DNA of 64,000 nucleotides from assembly GCF_040954645.1 (NCBI RefSeq), contig NC_092809.1, positions 69,232,141-69,296,140 of the forward strand, given 5' to 3'. This DNA is from Diabrotica undecimpunctata (lineage: Eukaryota > Arthropoda > Insecta > Coleoptera > Chrysomelidae). This document shows, one piece after another, positions 22,263 to 32,460 of this stretch (positions are counted from its first letter, which is position 1; every line of letters begins with the position of its first letter). A program made the translations under genes and the position numbers. The notes below the pieces were generated by a model, which saw only the letters and a program-made list of their open reading frames with translations, was not told the DNA's origin and did not search any database.

Positions 22263-23480
22263 CTGAATCCACCACTCCACTATTAATTTTTCACATGTAT
22301 TTACAGTTTTGGCCAATATTTCTGAAGTTGCAGTTTAAAGAGCTTCTTCCCACATTTCCCCAACTGCATCGTTACTGTATCCACCGCATTCAACGTGATT
22401 ATCATAATACGTTTTACATATACCCCAGATGTGTTCGATGGGATTAGGCGATAACCGTAGTACTTGATGTCCATAACTTGATACAATTTGGTCAACTATA
22501 TAGACTGTAGGTTTTTCATTACCTTTCGAAATTTACAGTTACTCTGATTTGAAGGCGTATTCCGGAAAATTGATATTATTTCTAACTTACCAATTGTTAA
22601 TGCTCGGTACATTTGACGACTGTTTTGGTTGTTTCTCCAAAATCTCCGAATGGTAAGTTGCATAATCTAAAACTATAACTGATGGTTTACTGAGACTAGG
22701 TAACAATTTCTTCTCAAGCCATTTAACAAACATATTTGCATTCATGTTTCATGGTAATTAGCAGATTTTGATTTTGAAGAAAAATCAAATCTGCGTTTTC
22801 TATAAAGCCTTCTTTCCCTCCTACATAAAGAATGACGTGTCTTTTGCCTTCGCTATCTGTTTGTTTTATTAATTTTATACTGCCATCGTGCCAAATTATT
22901 TTAATTCCACCCTTTGAAAATATTCATGTCTCATATAAGTATACGAACGTTGCATTTTCAGATTTAACTCTAGTATTATCTCTCAAGAATTTAATTCTTT
23001 TGTTAACCACACTAACTACTCCTTTCGCATAAAAGTAACCTATTATTTTCTTTTTTGAATTTAAATCCTAAACCTCTTAACACCTTCCAAAGGCTAGTCC
23101 TCTTAATTTCAAAAACTTGTCTTTCTCTTATTTTGACCAGTTAAGTATCTAAATTGACATGTTGATTGTTTTCACGCATTCGATACAAAATATTGCGAAT
23201 TTCAAATTTTTCTCCATCAGCTAGTCAATGCTCCTAGAATGTTTACAAGTTGTTTTCTTATCTTTTTGATACTCAGTCACAGTAAGATCTTCTTGAGAAT
23301 CTCTGACAGTCTTCATTTCACTTTTTAGCTTATTTTCATTAATCCCGAGTGCGTCACAAAGGCGTCGATTTATACATAATATTGACTTTAAAGGTCCACC
23401 CTTGGCTCTTTTCATTGGAAAGTATTTATGCACATTTGCAAAAAATTCATCAATATCCAACTTACGTCTAGGCATGATGG
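22263..23480 (-). pseudogene. Tc1/mariner-superfamily transposase remnant
   Basis: Minus strand: an N-terminal frame (23484-23221, starting near MPRRKLDIDEFF), then after stops a catalytic-region block with SENATFVYLYETWIFSKGG, where the expected Asp-Glu is Tyr-Glu. HVILYVGGKEGFIENADLIF follows, then a short Asp-less second-Asp region, then QIVSSYGHQVLRLSPNPIEH with IWG. The order matches a DDE transposase of the insect IS630/Tc1-mariner type with an 'HAGG' block. Many frameshifts and loss of catalytic Asp mean it is long dead. Termini not resolved. Confidence 0.65.
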
Positions 23481-23484
23481 TCAC

Positions 23485-24185
23485 TTGAAACTACACGTTT
23501 GAATTAAAATATATTGAGTACTATTGATCCCTAGATTGATATGACAGAAACTTTCTAACTGTTCTGCTTGAGAGGTAAAATATAGTATAACCACTTACAA
23601 AGACCCTAAACACATTATGCAAATTAGCCTAATGATCATTAGAAATGCCTATTGTAATTTAATTATGTTTGATAAAAAGTTTAGAAATGGTTGGAAACCA
23701 TACAGAAACAAATTCAAATGTTTTCCACAATTTTTTTATTTTTAGTACAAGTATTTTTATTTGAAAATAAAAAGTTATATATATTTACCAAACCCTAAGT
23801 TTAACCCGTAATCGCACACGTCTCAAAAACGGTACACTCAACAGACATTATGGTCAATCCAACCACCACTATTTAAATTGACAAAATGTTCTAGTTTACT
23901 CCGAAGTTTTTTAACAAAAATTAAAAGTGATATTTTAGTACTTTGTATATGTACTTTGAATATAAATTATCCTTAGCATGGTAGTATTTGTTTCGGAAAA
24001 AAAAATATTAAACAAGTAGTTGAAAGAAATTTACGTTAACTAACATTATGCAAGAATACAATTTATTTAAAAAACTTTAACAAAATGTGCAAAACTATGA
24101 ACAACGGGTTAATGACACATACAGTCGGAAAAATGAAAGATTACCCATAAACGGGTAAACATTCAGAAATCGAAATGGCCCGATG
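23485..24185. other. AT-rich spacer
   Basis: No gene recognised; flanked by the Tc1-type remnant and the Penelope 3' part. Confidence 0.35.
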
Positions 24186-24579
24186 GATGAGAGAGTTGAT
24201 CACATAATTCTTTTGGGCAGGATAGTGGTGTGATGAATGTGGACAAGTGTATATTGGCGAAACTGGTCGTTCCGTCAAAACTCGGATTCAAGAGCATCAA
24301 AGATGCATTCGATCAGGTCTTTTCTCCCATTCTGCAGTTGCAGAACACTGCCAAGAAACCGGTCATTCCATATTGTTCGAAAAAACCCATATTATTTCTA
24401 AGAGCCCCTTCTTTTATTCCAGGAAAATCCGCGAATCTCTAGAGATCCGAAAAAATCCACATAATATCAATCGAGAGGAAGGATACTACTTGTCTCCCAT
24501 CTGGAATCTCAGTCTAGAGCCGCCGTCCGGTCCCGCTACCACGATGCAGCCACATGATTGGCCAGCGCGCGCTTCTTGA
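24186..24579 (+). pseudogene. Penelope GIY-YIG endonuclease domain
   Basis: The frame at 24247-24579 has YIGETGRSVKTRIQEH, the YIG half of the GIY-YIG motif plus the conserved Arg helix, followed by SAVAEHCQETGHSI, the family's conserved His block, and FYSRKIRESLEIRKNPHNIN with REEGYYLSPIW at the end. That final Glu-His-Asn pattern is typical of the endonuclease C-terminus in Penelope-like proteins. A CGQ-type Cys precedes YIG, but the matching upstream Cys and the GIY residues are degraded by a frameshift near 24230. The domain therefore lacks its start and the RT. Confidence 0.9.
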
Positions 24580-24632
24580 CGTTCGTGTCACGGAGTGTGC
24601 CGATACGTCCCGACACGACAGGTCACCGCGAC

Positions 24633-24640
24633 TATAAATA
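24633..24640 (+). promoter_or_regulatory. TATA box in the Penelope terminal repeat
   Basis: TATAAATA in a GC-rich context about 25-35 bp upstream of a TTCACTCC-like possible initiator near 24667. It is the likely internal promoter for the element downstream. Confidence 0.55.
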
Positions 24641-24738
24641 GAGCGGTAGCGGAGTAATCGTCGGATTCACTCCCCGCCTCTCGACGCGTTAGTGTTCTGA
24701 GCTGTTGGACGTGAATCCCTGTCCTGGCATTTGGTTTT

Positions 24739-24865
24739 CACCTCTGGCTGCGTTAAGTAGTTGAGTTACTGTGACCAATTGCCCATCTTGGTAGTTAGTA
24801 TTCGCCTCTGGTTGCGTTGAGTAACTGAGTTACCGTTGCTAACTACCCATCTTCCTGTCTTTTGT
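24739..24865 (+). repeat. Tandem duplication of about 64 bp in the Penelope terminus
   Basis: The block CACCTCTGGCTGCGTTAAGT...CCCATCTT repeats at about 24803 as CGCCTCTGGTTGCGTTGAGT...CCCATCTT with moderate divergence. Confidence 0.8.
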
Positions 24866-24883
24866 TTTCTTTTTCCTTTTTTT

Positions 24884-24932
24884 GTTCTCCTGAAGAAGCT
24901 ACATACAATTGTAGCGAAACGTCGAGATGAAC
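24884..24932 (+). ncRNA. Minimal hammerhead ribozyme of the Penelope element
   Basis: CTGAAGA at 24890-24896; stem II GCTAC 24898-24902 with GTAGC 24911-24915; GAAA at 24916-24919; one-pair stem III C/G; cleavage triplet GTC at 24921-24923 with predicted cleavage after 24923; stem I TCTC with GAGA, then a 2-nt bulge, then GTT with AAC. Penelope-like elements are known to carry such minimal hammerheads in their terminal repeats, and the adjacent GIY-YIG ORF supports the assignment. Confidence 0.85.
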
Positions 24933-25011
24933 CCACTTTTGGGTCACTCACAAATGACACGGTCCAAACCCGGAAGACGAATAAACTATAATTACGGAGT
25001 ATGTTTACTAC

Positions 25012-25075
25012 AACGAAAGGTTTTCTGCGAATTCCATTAATCGTTTAGAGATGTAAGTTTGTTGAATGTACTGTA
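25012..25075. repeat. Inverted repeat arm (right), paired with 21861-21924
   Basis: Reverse complement of the left arm with a few mismatches, starting at AACGAAAGG and ending at TGTACTGTA. Confidence 0.85.
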
Positions 25076-25083
25076 ATACTTGT

Positions 25084-25281
25084 TTAGCTATAAAGGTGGT
25101 AAAGCTCAAAATGTCTGAGGATTTTACGTTTAAAATATCCTAAACGTTCTTCATTGCTTTTTGTCGTTATCCACGTTTCTGATCCATAAGTGAGGACGGA
25201 CTTGATAAGAGTTCTGTATATCAATAGTCTCGTTCTTTTTGTGACTATGTTTAATGTTAACAGATTCTTAATCCCTAGCAA
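25084..25281 (-). pseudogene. LINE RT C-terminal fragment
   Basis: The 65-codon frame contains TRLLIYRTLIKSVLTYGSET, the conserved post-palm segment of RTE-type LINEs, followed by the FKRKILR block. Truncated on both sides. Confidence 0.75.
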
Positions 25282-25380
25282 TGCTCTTTTTGCTAGATAT
25301 ATACTTCTGTTAATTTCATCTGTTAATAGAAATTAAGTAAACCAAACTGAATATGAAAGTGTAAACAAAAAGAATATATT

Positions 25381-26142
25381 AAGTAGTCATTCTTCTTCAG
25401 CCTTCAGTAATCCAATTTTGGACATAGGCCTCCCCCAAATCAATCCAGTGTCTTCTATTTTACGCCACTTGCTTCCAGTTGTGTTAGTAGTCGTAGAAAG
25501 AACAAAAACTTATATGATCGAAGCAATTAACGAACTAGACGCTGGAGCCAATTATTCATAGACTACACATAAATTATAAAGACAAAATATCTAAAACTAA
25601 GCTAAAAAGACCAAAAAATAAAAAGAAATGCCCGAAAAAACTCCAAGTTTGAAAAATTAATATTCAACTAAGTGGAAGTGATCATGGAAAAAGTCGAAAA
25701 ATAAAGAATTCAATAAAGAATAGTAACGTCTTCGGAAGAATTAAAAAGATGCTTAAAACAAAAACAAAGTAAAACGACAAAAATTGTATATTATACCACA
25801 ATATAAGAGAGGTTAAACTTTTTATTTTGTTTTTGGCGTTTTAATTTACAGCCCGGAAATAAGGAAAAAAAAATTTAAAGTAACAAAAACATGGAAAAAG
25901 AGTTGGACAGCAACGCCTAGAATGGATAGGATACTGCACGAGAATATCGGAAAACGAGATGATAAAAAGGTAACAAGGTGGACTTCAATCCAATGAAGAA
26001 GCCCAACGATGACGGTGTAATGTCGGGTTCCCGCTGCTTTAGCTTATTTTCCATGTTCACTTTCCAAGAGAAAGACAGATCGTGCTTTTTAGTTTATTGT
26101 ATAACTTAACAAATACAAACTTAACCTAGTTTGGTTAAAGCT
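25381..26142. other. LINE tail remnants in a decayed spacer
   Basis: On the minus strand, 25500-25381 gives TTGSKWRKIEDTG, a GLIWGRPMS-like end and KAEEE, ending in a GAAGAAGAATG tail, which looks like another RTE-type 3' end. Plus-strand pieces at 25520-26010 have Lys-rich decayed frames that might be LINE endonuclease linker, but I cannot support a firm call. Confidence 0.4.
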
Positions 26143-26690
26143 CGTTTTCACGATGATAGTACTTTCGCGAAAGTACTCTCACGAAAGTAACCTATCAGGT
26201 TAGTGCTGTCATGTAAGTAAATTATCACGATAGTAATTATTAACAAAATGGCCGGTACAGTGTTTTTGAAATCATTAAAAAAACGTAGAAAAACTAAAAA
26301 ACCTAAAAAGGTATGGGTGAGAAATTGGATAGAAAGGAGAAGTACACTTGGTGCTTTTGCAACATATTTAAAAAAAAATCAAAATGTTTATAACATTAGC
26401 AATTAAGATAGATACATTTTAAACTGGTACACCTAATAATTCTAAATTTTATTTAAAAAAAAATTATGTTTTTTAAGGTTAGCATTAAGATATAGAAGAA
26501 TAATACCGTTATGAGAATGCTTCTATCAGCAAAGCTAAAACTTCAACTAACTTACCGATATCCTGCTACTGGCGATTCACTAGGATCTTGGCAGTACCTT
26601 TACTGAGTGCCGAAGTGTACAATAAGCTAGTTTCTACCAGATATCTTTGACGCCATATACGAAGTATCGAAAGACTATATTATAATAATG
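26143..26690 (+). pseudogene. PIF/Harbinger transposase remnant
   Basis: Possible left terminus GCTCGTTTTCACGATGATAG at about 26140, next to a 20-bp palindrome. The start codon near 26251 opens a basic N-terminal segment with KKVWVRNWIERRSTLGAF, the family's characteristic entry motif. After a decayed stretch, about 26510-26690 resembles the family's 'LRYLATGDSxxSLxYLY' region: YRYPATGDSLGSWQYLY, then VPKCTIS and IFDAIYEVSKDY. The DDE catalytic part is missing, as is a matching right terminus. Confidence 0.75.
26158..26177. repeat. 20-bp perfect palindrome
   Basis: AGTACTTTCGCGAAAGTACT is its own reverse complement. It lies just inside the presumed left end of the Harbinger remnant. Confidence 0.95.
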
Positions 26691-27730
26691 AATAACACAC
26701 AGTAATTTTAATGTCTTTATTTATAGAAATTATAGAAAACATAGAAAAATTAAACGATGCTTAATAAAAGCAACAGAATATTTTAAAACATGTTAAAGTA
26801 TGGTTCTATATTATTACTATTATTAAGAGTCGGAACTAGCATTATCATCTCCCGTCCAATTCGGAAAATAATTTACAATGTGTGGCTTTGGTTTCTGCAT
26901 AGTCTGCTAGCTATAATATATCTGTCCCTTTGAAGAAGTTGACGGTTTATTATTGTGTTATCATACTGCTTCCTTGTCAGATACAGTATTTTTGCAAATG
27001 ACGTAGCCGAACAGTGGTTAATAATCTCTGGATATCAACCTGTAGTATTATTGCTTTTTTTAATGAAAGAGGCTTGAGTTAAGCAGAAACATGTTGACCA
27101 AATACATACGTCAAATTCATTAAGGGGGGGGGGCAGACGATTTTTGGAATGCCACTTCTTTCAAAACTTTTACAGGTTCGTCTAAATAATCATCCCTCTT
27201 CTTTTATTTTCTTGCAGATCTTTTGCGATTTGTCTGAATTATTCTAACTGAATGGACGAAAGGGGTTTCTTCGTTCTTCCTAGGCTCTTTCGCCAATTCT
27301 TCAACATATTTGGGCGGTACATGTACATTGGGCTTGTTAAACTTCCCTGTGTCACTCTCACCGGATTGGTAGTGAAAGGGGTTTTTTGGTTGTTTTCGGT
27401 TACAACTATTCGCAACTATGTATATCTGTACACCTTTTGAACCCGTTTTTTCTTAATCTATACCTAACCTTTATTACTGCTGAATCTTTCCAATGGTCAT
27501 GTATTTAGTTATTGGCCGTATATAGCATTTTACGACGAGAATACGAAGATTCCAAGGAGTTTGAGGTGATAAAGGTAGTTATTAAATCTAATAAGAGTAT
27601 TTGTAGCTATTGCTACTTGTATCTTTACTTCTTCGTCTTAAGGTATATCCAAGCTATTTAAGTTTCTCTACTATTTCTATAAGCTGGTTGCTTATTTTCA
27701 ACTGTGCTTGCATATGGAATTGTCTGATGA
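26691..27730. other. Spacer with a G-run
   Basis: A run of about ten G lies at 27124-27133. No domain recognised. Confidence 0.35.
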
Positions 27731-28321
27731 TCTATCTATATAAAAGGCTATGATGACAGTGACAGTCACACTGTAATTCCGGTCACCTAACGGCGCCATC
27801 TAGGGAAGAAATATGAAGTACCATATTTCAATAATATTTTGTTCTTGAAACGATATGTTTAAGTAATACTGTATTAATGATAATATTAATATAATTATAT
27901 TAAACTCAATTGCCCTAGCTTAAAGGTAAGATTTATTTTGCAAAATAATTTATGTTAGTTTATATTTATTTGGTTTATATGCAAGAAGGTACATGCTAGT
28001 TTTGTATGTAGATCGATTTCATAAGACGTCATTTAATTTTTTTTAAACTTTTTTATACAACTCGAGAAATACCGGATCGACTTGGGTAATTTTGATTTTG
28101 AAATATTTGTATAAATCTGATATTTCAATAATATTTTGTTTTAAAACGATACAATTGATTTATTGCTAACAATTTTGATTAATGATGTATAATATATATT
28201 ATACCTCACACGTGACTGGTTTATAAATAAATATTTATTAAATATATTTATTTAATAAAGAAATAACATTGTTTATAAAGGAATAAAGGCTTCAGAAAAT
28301 TTATAAAATAATATAGGTACA

Positions 28322-28331
28322 TATATTGCCT
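28322..28331. repeat. Target-site duplication, left copy
   Basis: TATATTGCCT, identical to 31459-31468 on the other side of the LINE. Confidence 0.85.
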
Positions 28332-28525
28332 GAGTGGGCGGCTGAACAATAGGTCCTCCAAAAGGGGGTTGTGGCGTTAGGCGTTAGCAACCTAGCACAC
28401 CTAAAAAAATCCAAGGGCTAACGAACAATTGGCAGAAATGAAAAATTTTAAAATTAATCCCCGGGTGGCAATCCACACCTCCGAAGGAGTGAGCCCCATC
28501 GGATACGGGGGGGGGCACTTCTGCT

Positions 28526-29191
28526 TTGAGTTCAACAAACCCGGCTTCGAAACTCAACCGAAGACAAAGACAGAGAAAACTAAGAATCGGCACATGGAAT
28601 GTGCAGAGCTGGAGAACAAAAGCCAGTGAAGTAAAATCAGAATTCGAAAAGATGAATCTCGATATCCTCGTCACAACGGAAACAAAAAATAAAGGAAACG
28701 GCACGGAAAGAATAGGGGAACTAATCCATTGTTGGAGCGGAGTAGAAAAGAAAGACCGCGCAAAAGCTGGAGTTGGAATTCTACTAAAGAAGAAATGGGA
28801 AAAATCTATAGACGATTGGGAACCCATAAACGAGAGAATTGCCAAACTGAAAATCAAGATGTATGGCAGAGAAATTATAATACTAGCAACATACGGTCCA
28901 ACGGAAGACAGTCCAGCCAATGAGAAAGAACGATTTATCGAACAACTTCAAGAACAAATGGATAAGAGAAAACCTAAACAAGAAATAATAATAGTGGGGG
29001 ATCTAAATGGAAGAGTCGGAAGAAAAGACAATGACAGAACAGTTGGTCCATTTGGAGAAGACACAATTAACGACAACGGAGAAAGATTGGTAGAACTATG
29101 TGAAGTAAATGATTTGAAAATTATGAACGGATTTTACAAACACAAAAATATACAAGACTCAAGAGACAAGAAAACTAAGATCCATTATTGA
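28526..29191 (+). CDS. LINE apurinic-like endonuclease portion
   Basis: The 221-codon frame carries the exonuclease-endonuclease-phosphatase fold: LRIGTWNVQSW at residues 19-29 (N-terminal Asn motif), LDILVTTETKNKGNG with the catalytic Glu, ATYGPTED, and the Asp/Asn motif IIIVGDLNGRVGRKD near residues 155-170, followed by LCEVNDLKIMNGFY. The final SDH motif lies beyond the frameshift, in the next frame (GTDHKLVVAWMEF at the start of the RT ORF). The true start may be downstream of the first ATG. The C-terminal residues after about 29140 are out of frame. It nicks target DNA for retrotransposition in this family. Confidence 0.88.
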   Translation: MSSTNPASKLNRRQRQRKLRIGTWNVQSWRTKASEVKSEFEKMNLDILVTTETKNKGNGTERIGELIHCWSGVEKKDRAKAGVGILLKKKWEKSIDDWEPINERIAKLKIKMYGREIIILATYGPTEDSPANEKERFIEQLQEQMDKRKPKQEIIIVGDLNGRVGRKDNDRTVGPFGEDTINDNGERLVELCEVNDLKIMNGFYKHKNIQDSRDKKTKIHY

Positions 29192-29201
29192 CTACATTAT
29201 C

Positions 29202-31430
29202 ATGAACCACAAAAGCTCCATCAAAGTGAAAGACATCAGAGTGAAAAGAGGGGCAGAGTGTGGAACAGATCACAAACTTGTGGTGGCATGGATGGAATTC
29301 CCCTATATCTGGACAAAACAAAAACATACATCGATTGTTACAACGGGAACGACAATAAATGAAAAGAGGCTCAAATTACATCTATTGCAGGAAGAATTAA
29401 TAAAAGATTTATACAAAAGAAGACTAGACCAAAAACTAGAAGAATTCAGATATGACACGTTAGATGAAATGCATGAACACATAAAAACCTGCCTGATTTC
29501 AGCGGCCTTAGAAGCTCTTGGAGAAGACGACCAAAGGAACACCCATCAGAATATCAAATTAAGGGAAGACACATTGAAATGCATAAAAGAAAAGAAGAAA
29601 CTACACATAAAATACCTAAACACCAAAAAACAGGAAGACTTAGACCTATATAGAGCGAAAAACAGAGAGGTAAAGAAAAGAGTAACAAATGAAAAGAACG
29701 AACGATGGGAACAAGCATGCACAGAGATAGAACGACATATCGGAGGAACGAGAAATTCAGAATCATGGCGAATATTAAAAGCACTTCAACGAAATAAGAC
29801 AGAGAAAACCCAGATCGGCAAAATTAGTGAAAACGAGTGGCAAGAATACTACGTAGAACTACTTACAGAAAACCGTCCCCAATTTCAGGAAGAGAATATA
29901 GAACATGCAGGAAATGGGGCATACGACCAGATAGAAATAAGCCTGGCAGAAGTTAAGAGAGCAATCAAGACATTGAAGAACAAAAAAGCCAAAGGACCCG
30001 GAGGAATACCAAACGAACTAATTAAAAACGGAACGGAAAAGTTATTCCGCATGCTACATAGAATGTTCGAAAGAGGACTAAATGGAGAAGAAATACCTGC
30101 GGAATGGACACAAGCATACATCACATCCATACATAAGAAAGGAAACAGGAAAAAATGTGAAAACTATAGAGGAATTAGTTTAATATCGTCGGTAGGTAGA
30201 CTTTACGGGAAAATTATTAAAGAAAAACTAGAAACTGAAATAATAGGAAAAATTGGAGAAGACCAAGCAGGGTTCACAGTAGGAAAATCATGCCTAGATC
30301 ATACGTACACATTAGAACAACTGATAGAGAAGAAAATGGCAAAAGGTAGACCGGTCCATCTGGCCTTTGTTGATCTAAAGAAAGCATATGACTCAATACC
30401 TAGAGTCAAATTATGGGAAGCAATGAATGATCTCGTAATCCGACAAACACTAATAAAAGCAGTTAAAGCACTATACAAAAAAAACAAAGTAGCTATTAAA
30501 TGTGGAAATAAAGCCTACAATCCATTTAAGACGACAAAAGGACTTCTACAAGGCTGTGCTACGTCCCCTACTCTGTTTAAAATATTCTTGGAAAAGACAC
30601 TCAAACCATGGAGGAAAAAGTGCGAAGGAATGGGCATACCAGTAAGAGACGAATACCTATACACCTTAAGTTTTGCCGACGATCAAGTAGTCATCGCACA
30701 AGATGAAGAAGATCTCAGCTTTATGCTCAGAAAACTAGAAGAAGAATATAAAAACAACGGAATGGAAATAAACTTAGAGAAAACCGAATACCTAACAACA
30801 GAAAACAAGGATATGAGAAACCTAGAGATAGACGAGGGAAGACAAATAAATGGAACAGATAAATTCAAGTATTTAGGAACCATAATATCGAACCAGGGAA
30901 CAACAGAAGAAGATATAAACAACAGACTGAGACAAACAAGAAACTGTATAAGACAACTAAACTCAGTGTTGTGGAATAAGAACATTACGATAAAGACAAA
31001 AAAGAGAATATATAACACCCTGACAAGAAGTATCCTGACATATGGGTCCGAAAACTGGACAATAAACAAGAGAAATAGAGGTAGAATAAGAGCAGTAGAA
31101 ATGGAGTTCCTGAGGAGAAGCTGTAGACTTACAAAAAGAGACAGAATTGAAAACGCAGAGATTAAGCGGAGAATGGGAGTGCAATCAGACATAATCGACT
31201 ATATAGAGGAGAGGAAACTATCCTGGTACGGCCACGTCAGAAGAGCGGACAGAGGACGCTGGATAAACAAAATCACAGAATGGAGCCCGATTGGAAGAAG
31301 AAAGAGAGGAAGACCCCAAAGGTCATTCAGAGATGAAATCGACGAGGCTATGGAGAAAAGAACGCTGCGAGATGGAGACTGGAATGACAGGGAAAATTGG
31401 AGAAAACGGTTGAGTGAAGGAAGACAGTGA
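29202..31430 (+). CDS. LINE reverse transcriptase, intact 742-codon frame
   Basis: Starts with the last endonuclease block (GTDHKLVVAWM, about residues 25-35), then a linker. The RT follows: KKAKGPGGIPNELIKNGTEK at about residue 265, SIHKKGNRKKCENYRGISLI, EDQAGFTVGKSCLDHTYTLE, the first catalytic Asp in FVDLKKAYDSIPR, TTKGLLQGCATSPTLFKIF and the catalytic LSFADDQVVIA at about residue 490. Next come EINLEKTEYL and FKYLGTIIS, and the C-terminal LTYGSENWTINKR, LSWYGHVRRADRGRW and GRRKRGRPQRSFRDEI. All key residues are present. There is no RNase H or zinc knuckle, consistent with an RTE-like element. The frame is open throughout; only the upstream frameshift prevents a full ORF. Confidence 0.93.
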   Translation: MNHKSSIKVKDIRVKRGAECGTDHKLVVAWMEFPYIWTKQKHTSIVTTGTTINEKRLKLHLLQEELIKDLYKRRLDQKLEEFRYDTLDEMHEHIKTCLISAALEALGEDDQRNTHQNIKLREDTLKCIKEKKKLHIKYLNTKKQEDLDLYRAKNREVKKRVTNEKNERWEQACTEIERHIGGTRNSESWRILKALQRNKTEKTQIGKISENEWQEYYVELLTENRPQFQEENIEHAGNGAYDQIEISLAEVKRAIKTLKNKKAKGPGGIPNELIKNGTEKLFRMLHRMFERGLNGEEIPAEWTQAYITSIHKKGNRKKCENYRGISLISSVGRLYGKIIKEKLETEIIGKIGEDQAGFTVGKSCLDHTYTLEQLIEKKMAKGRPVHLAFVDLKKAYDSIPRVKLWEAMNDLVIRQTLIKAVKALYKKNKVAIKCGNKAYNPFKTTKGLLQGCATSPTLFKIFLEKTLKPWRKKCEGMGIPVRDEYLYTLSFADDQVVIAQDEEDLSFMLRKLEEEYKNNGMEINLEKTEYLTTENKDMRNLEIDEGRQINGTDKFKYLGTIISNQGTTEEDINNRLRQTRNCIRQLNSVLWNKNITIKTKKRIYNTLTRSILTYGSENWTINKRNRGRIRAVEMEFLRRSCRLTKRDRIENAEIKRRMGVQSDIIDYIEERKLSWYGHVRRADRGRWINKITEWSPIGRRKRGRPQRSFRDEIDEAMEKRTLRDGDWNDRENWRKRLSEGRQ

Positions 31431-31458
31431 AAACTGTGGAAATCCTTAGTAGTAGTAG

Positions 31459-31468
31459 TATATTGCCT
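31459..31468. repeat. Target-site duplication, right copy
   Basis: TATATTGCCT, matching 28322-28331. Confidence 0.85.
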
Positions 31469-31886
31469 ATAATTGATTTAGAGCATGTATATCACTTCTA
31501 CTTATTTAGTAATGACATTGCTTATTTGTATCAAATTGGTATGCTAATTTAGGCACTTTTTTTATTTATTTCAGTATTTTTTTTGTTAATAAATAGACTT
31601 CATTTGGTCTTTTTTATCCCATTTTGGGTGTGTGTTCACATGTACTTTATTCTTATTTATATTATTAACCTAACCTAACATGTTTGTTTATAAACAACTG
31701 AACGGAAGGAATAACTGACACTATTTTGCAATAAAAAGTCGCATTGATGATTTAAATAGTTTTTTAGTGTTTTGTGGCGGGTGTAGAATGGATCATCGGA
31801 TCGTGACGTATGATACATCATTGGAAAAGAGAAGGGGTAGCGAATATGTTAAGACAGAACAAACTCACATGACGGCAATGCCAAAA

Positions 31887-32208
31887 GATTGATTTATTGT
31901 CTTAAAGAAAGCCTCTGCCTAAGTACAAAATAAACAACTGACCGAATCCTAACATGCGATATACCAAATAAAGAGGGAAGATATGATGAATATATTTAGA
32001 TAGAAAAAACAAACAAAGCGACTACCAGAAGGGCGTTACATATAATTTCGTTATTAATGGACGTATAGCGATTAACAATATATAATATGACACTATGGAT
32101 GATAAAAGACACACTATAGGGTCAAATTTTCTTTAGTGACCTGAAGAAGTCTTCTGGCTGAGTAGAAAATAAACAATTAGCCGAATCCTAGCATATGACT
32201 CATCAAAT
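31887..32208 (+). repeat. Two diverged direct repeats of about 80 bp, 240 bp apart
   Basis: The block containing AAAATAAACAA, CCGAATCCTA and CAAATAAA occurs at about 31887-31972 and 32130-32208. It may mark an older tandem unit of about 243 bp inside the Helitron. Confidence 0.7.
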
Positions 32209-32255
32209 AAAACGACATGAGACATGTAGTAGATATATTGTATATAGCGTACCAT

Positions 32256-32258
<3 letters not shown>

Positions 32259-32311
<53 letters not shown>
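32259..32311. repeat. (TA)n microsatellite
   Basis: About 26 uninterrupted TA units inside the Helitron. Confidence 0.97.
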
Positions 32312-32315
<4 letters not shown>

Positions 32316-32444
32316 GATATAGTAAAAAAAGATCAGAAGAGTCAGAAGAGTATCAGATCATACTTTATATTTACTTGGTTTACATGAAAGAAGTTTATTG
32401 TTTTAAAAATTTAACGAGTTGCAGATTGCCACTGATTAAACCTT

Positions 32445-32460
32445 CCGTCGCATGCGACGG
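32445..32460 (+). other. Helitron 3' terminal hairpin
   Basis: CCGTCGCATGCGACGG is a perfect 16-bp palindrome and sits 9 nt before the terminal CTAG, the expected position of the Helitron rolling-circle termination hairpin. Confidence 0.75.

Larger units (their letters stand above)
24186..24985 (+). mobile_element. Penelope-like element, 3' part with terminal promoter and ribozyme
   Basis: A truncated copy that keeps the GIY-YIG endonuclease end of the ORF, a GC-richer terminal repeat (pLTR-like) with a TATA box, a short internal duplication and a minimal hammerhead ribozyme. GC content clearly rises over 24490-24720 relative to the surroundings. The RT half is missing. The right end is somewhere near 24985. 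Confidence 0.8.
28332..31458 (+). mobile_element. Near-intact 3.1-kb LINE, RTE-like
   Basis: Bounded by an exact 10-bp target duplication. It has a 5' leader of about 190 bp, an endonuclease ORF, an RT ORF and a (TAG)n tail (TAGTAGTAGTAG) just before the right duplication. A single frameshift near 29140-29190 separates the two ORFs, which otherwise read as one protein. The perfect duplication and otherwise open coding frames mark it as a recent insertion, the youngest-looking coding element in the window. Confidence 0.9.

Noticed and set aside
30683..31192. Long minus-strand hydrophobic frame, membrane-protein-like
   Set aside because: It is the antisense shadow of the A-rich LINE RT gene. 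The plus strand has the catalytic FADD motif in a 742-codon frame. The other minus-strand frames at 28384-28920 and 29303-30487 are rejected for the same reason.
32130..32208. CTGAAGAAG followed by GTAGAAAA as another hammerhead
   Set aside because: The core resembles CTGANGA...GAAA but no stem II can be formed between the two, and no UH triplet with stem I pairing follows.
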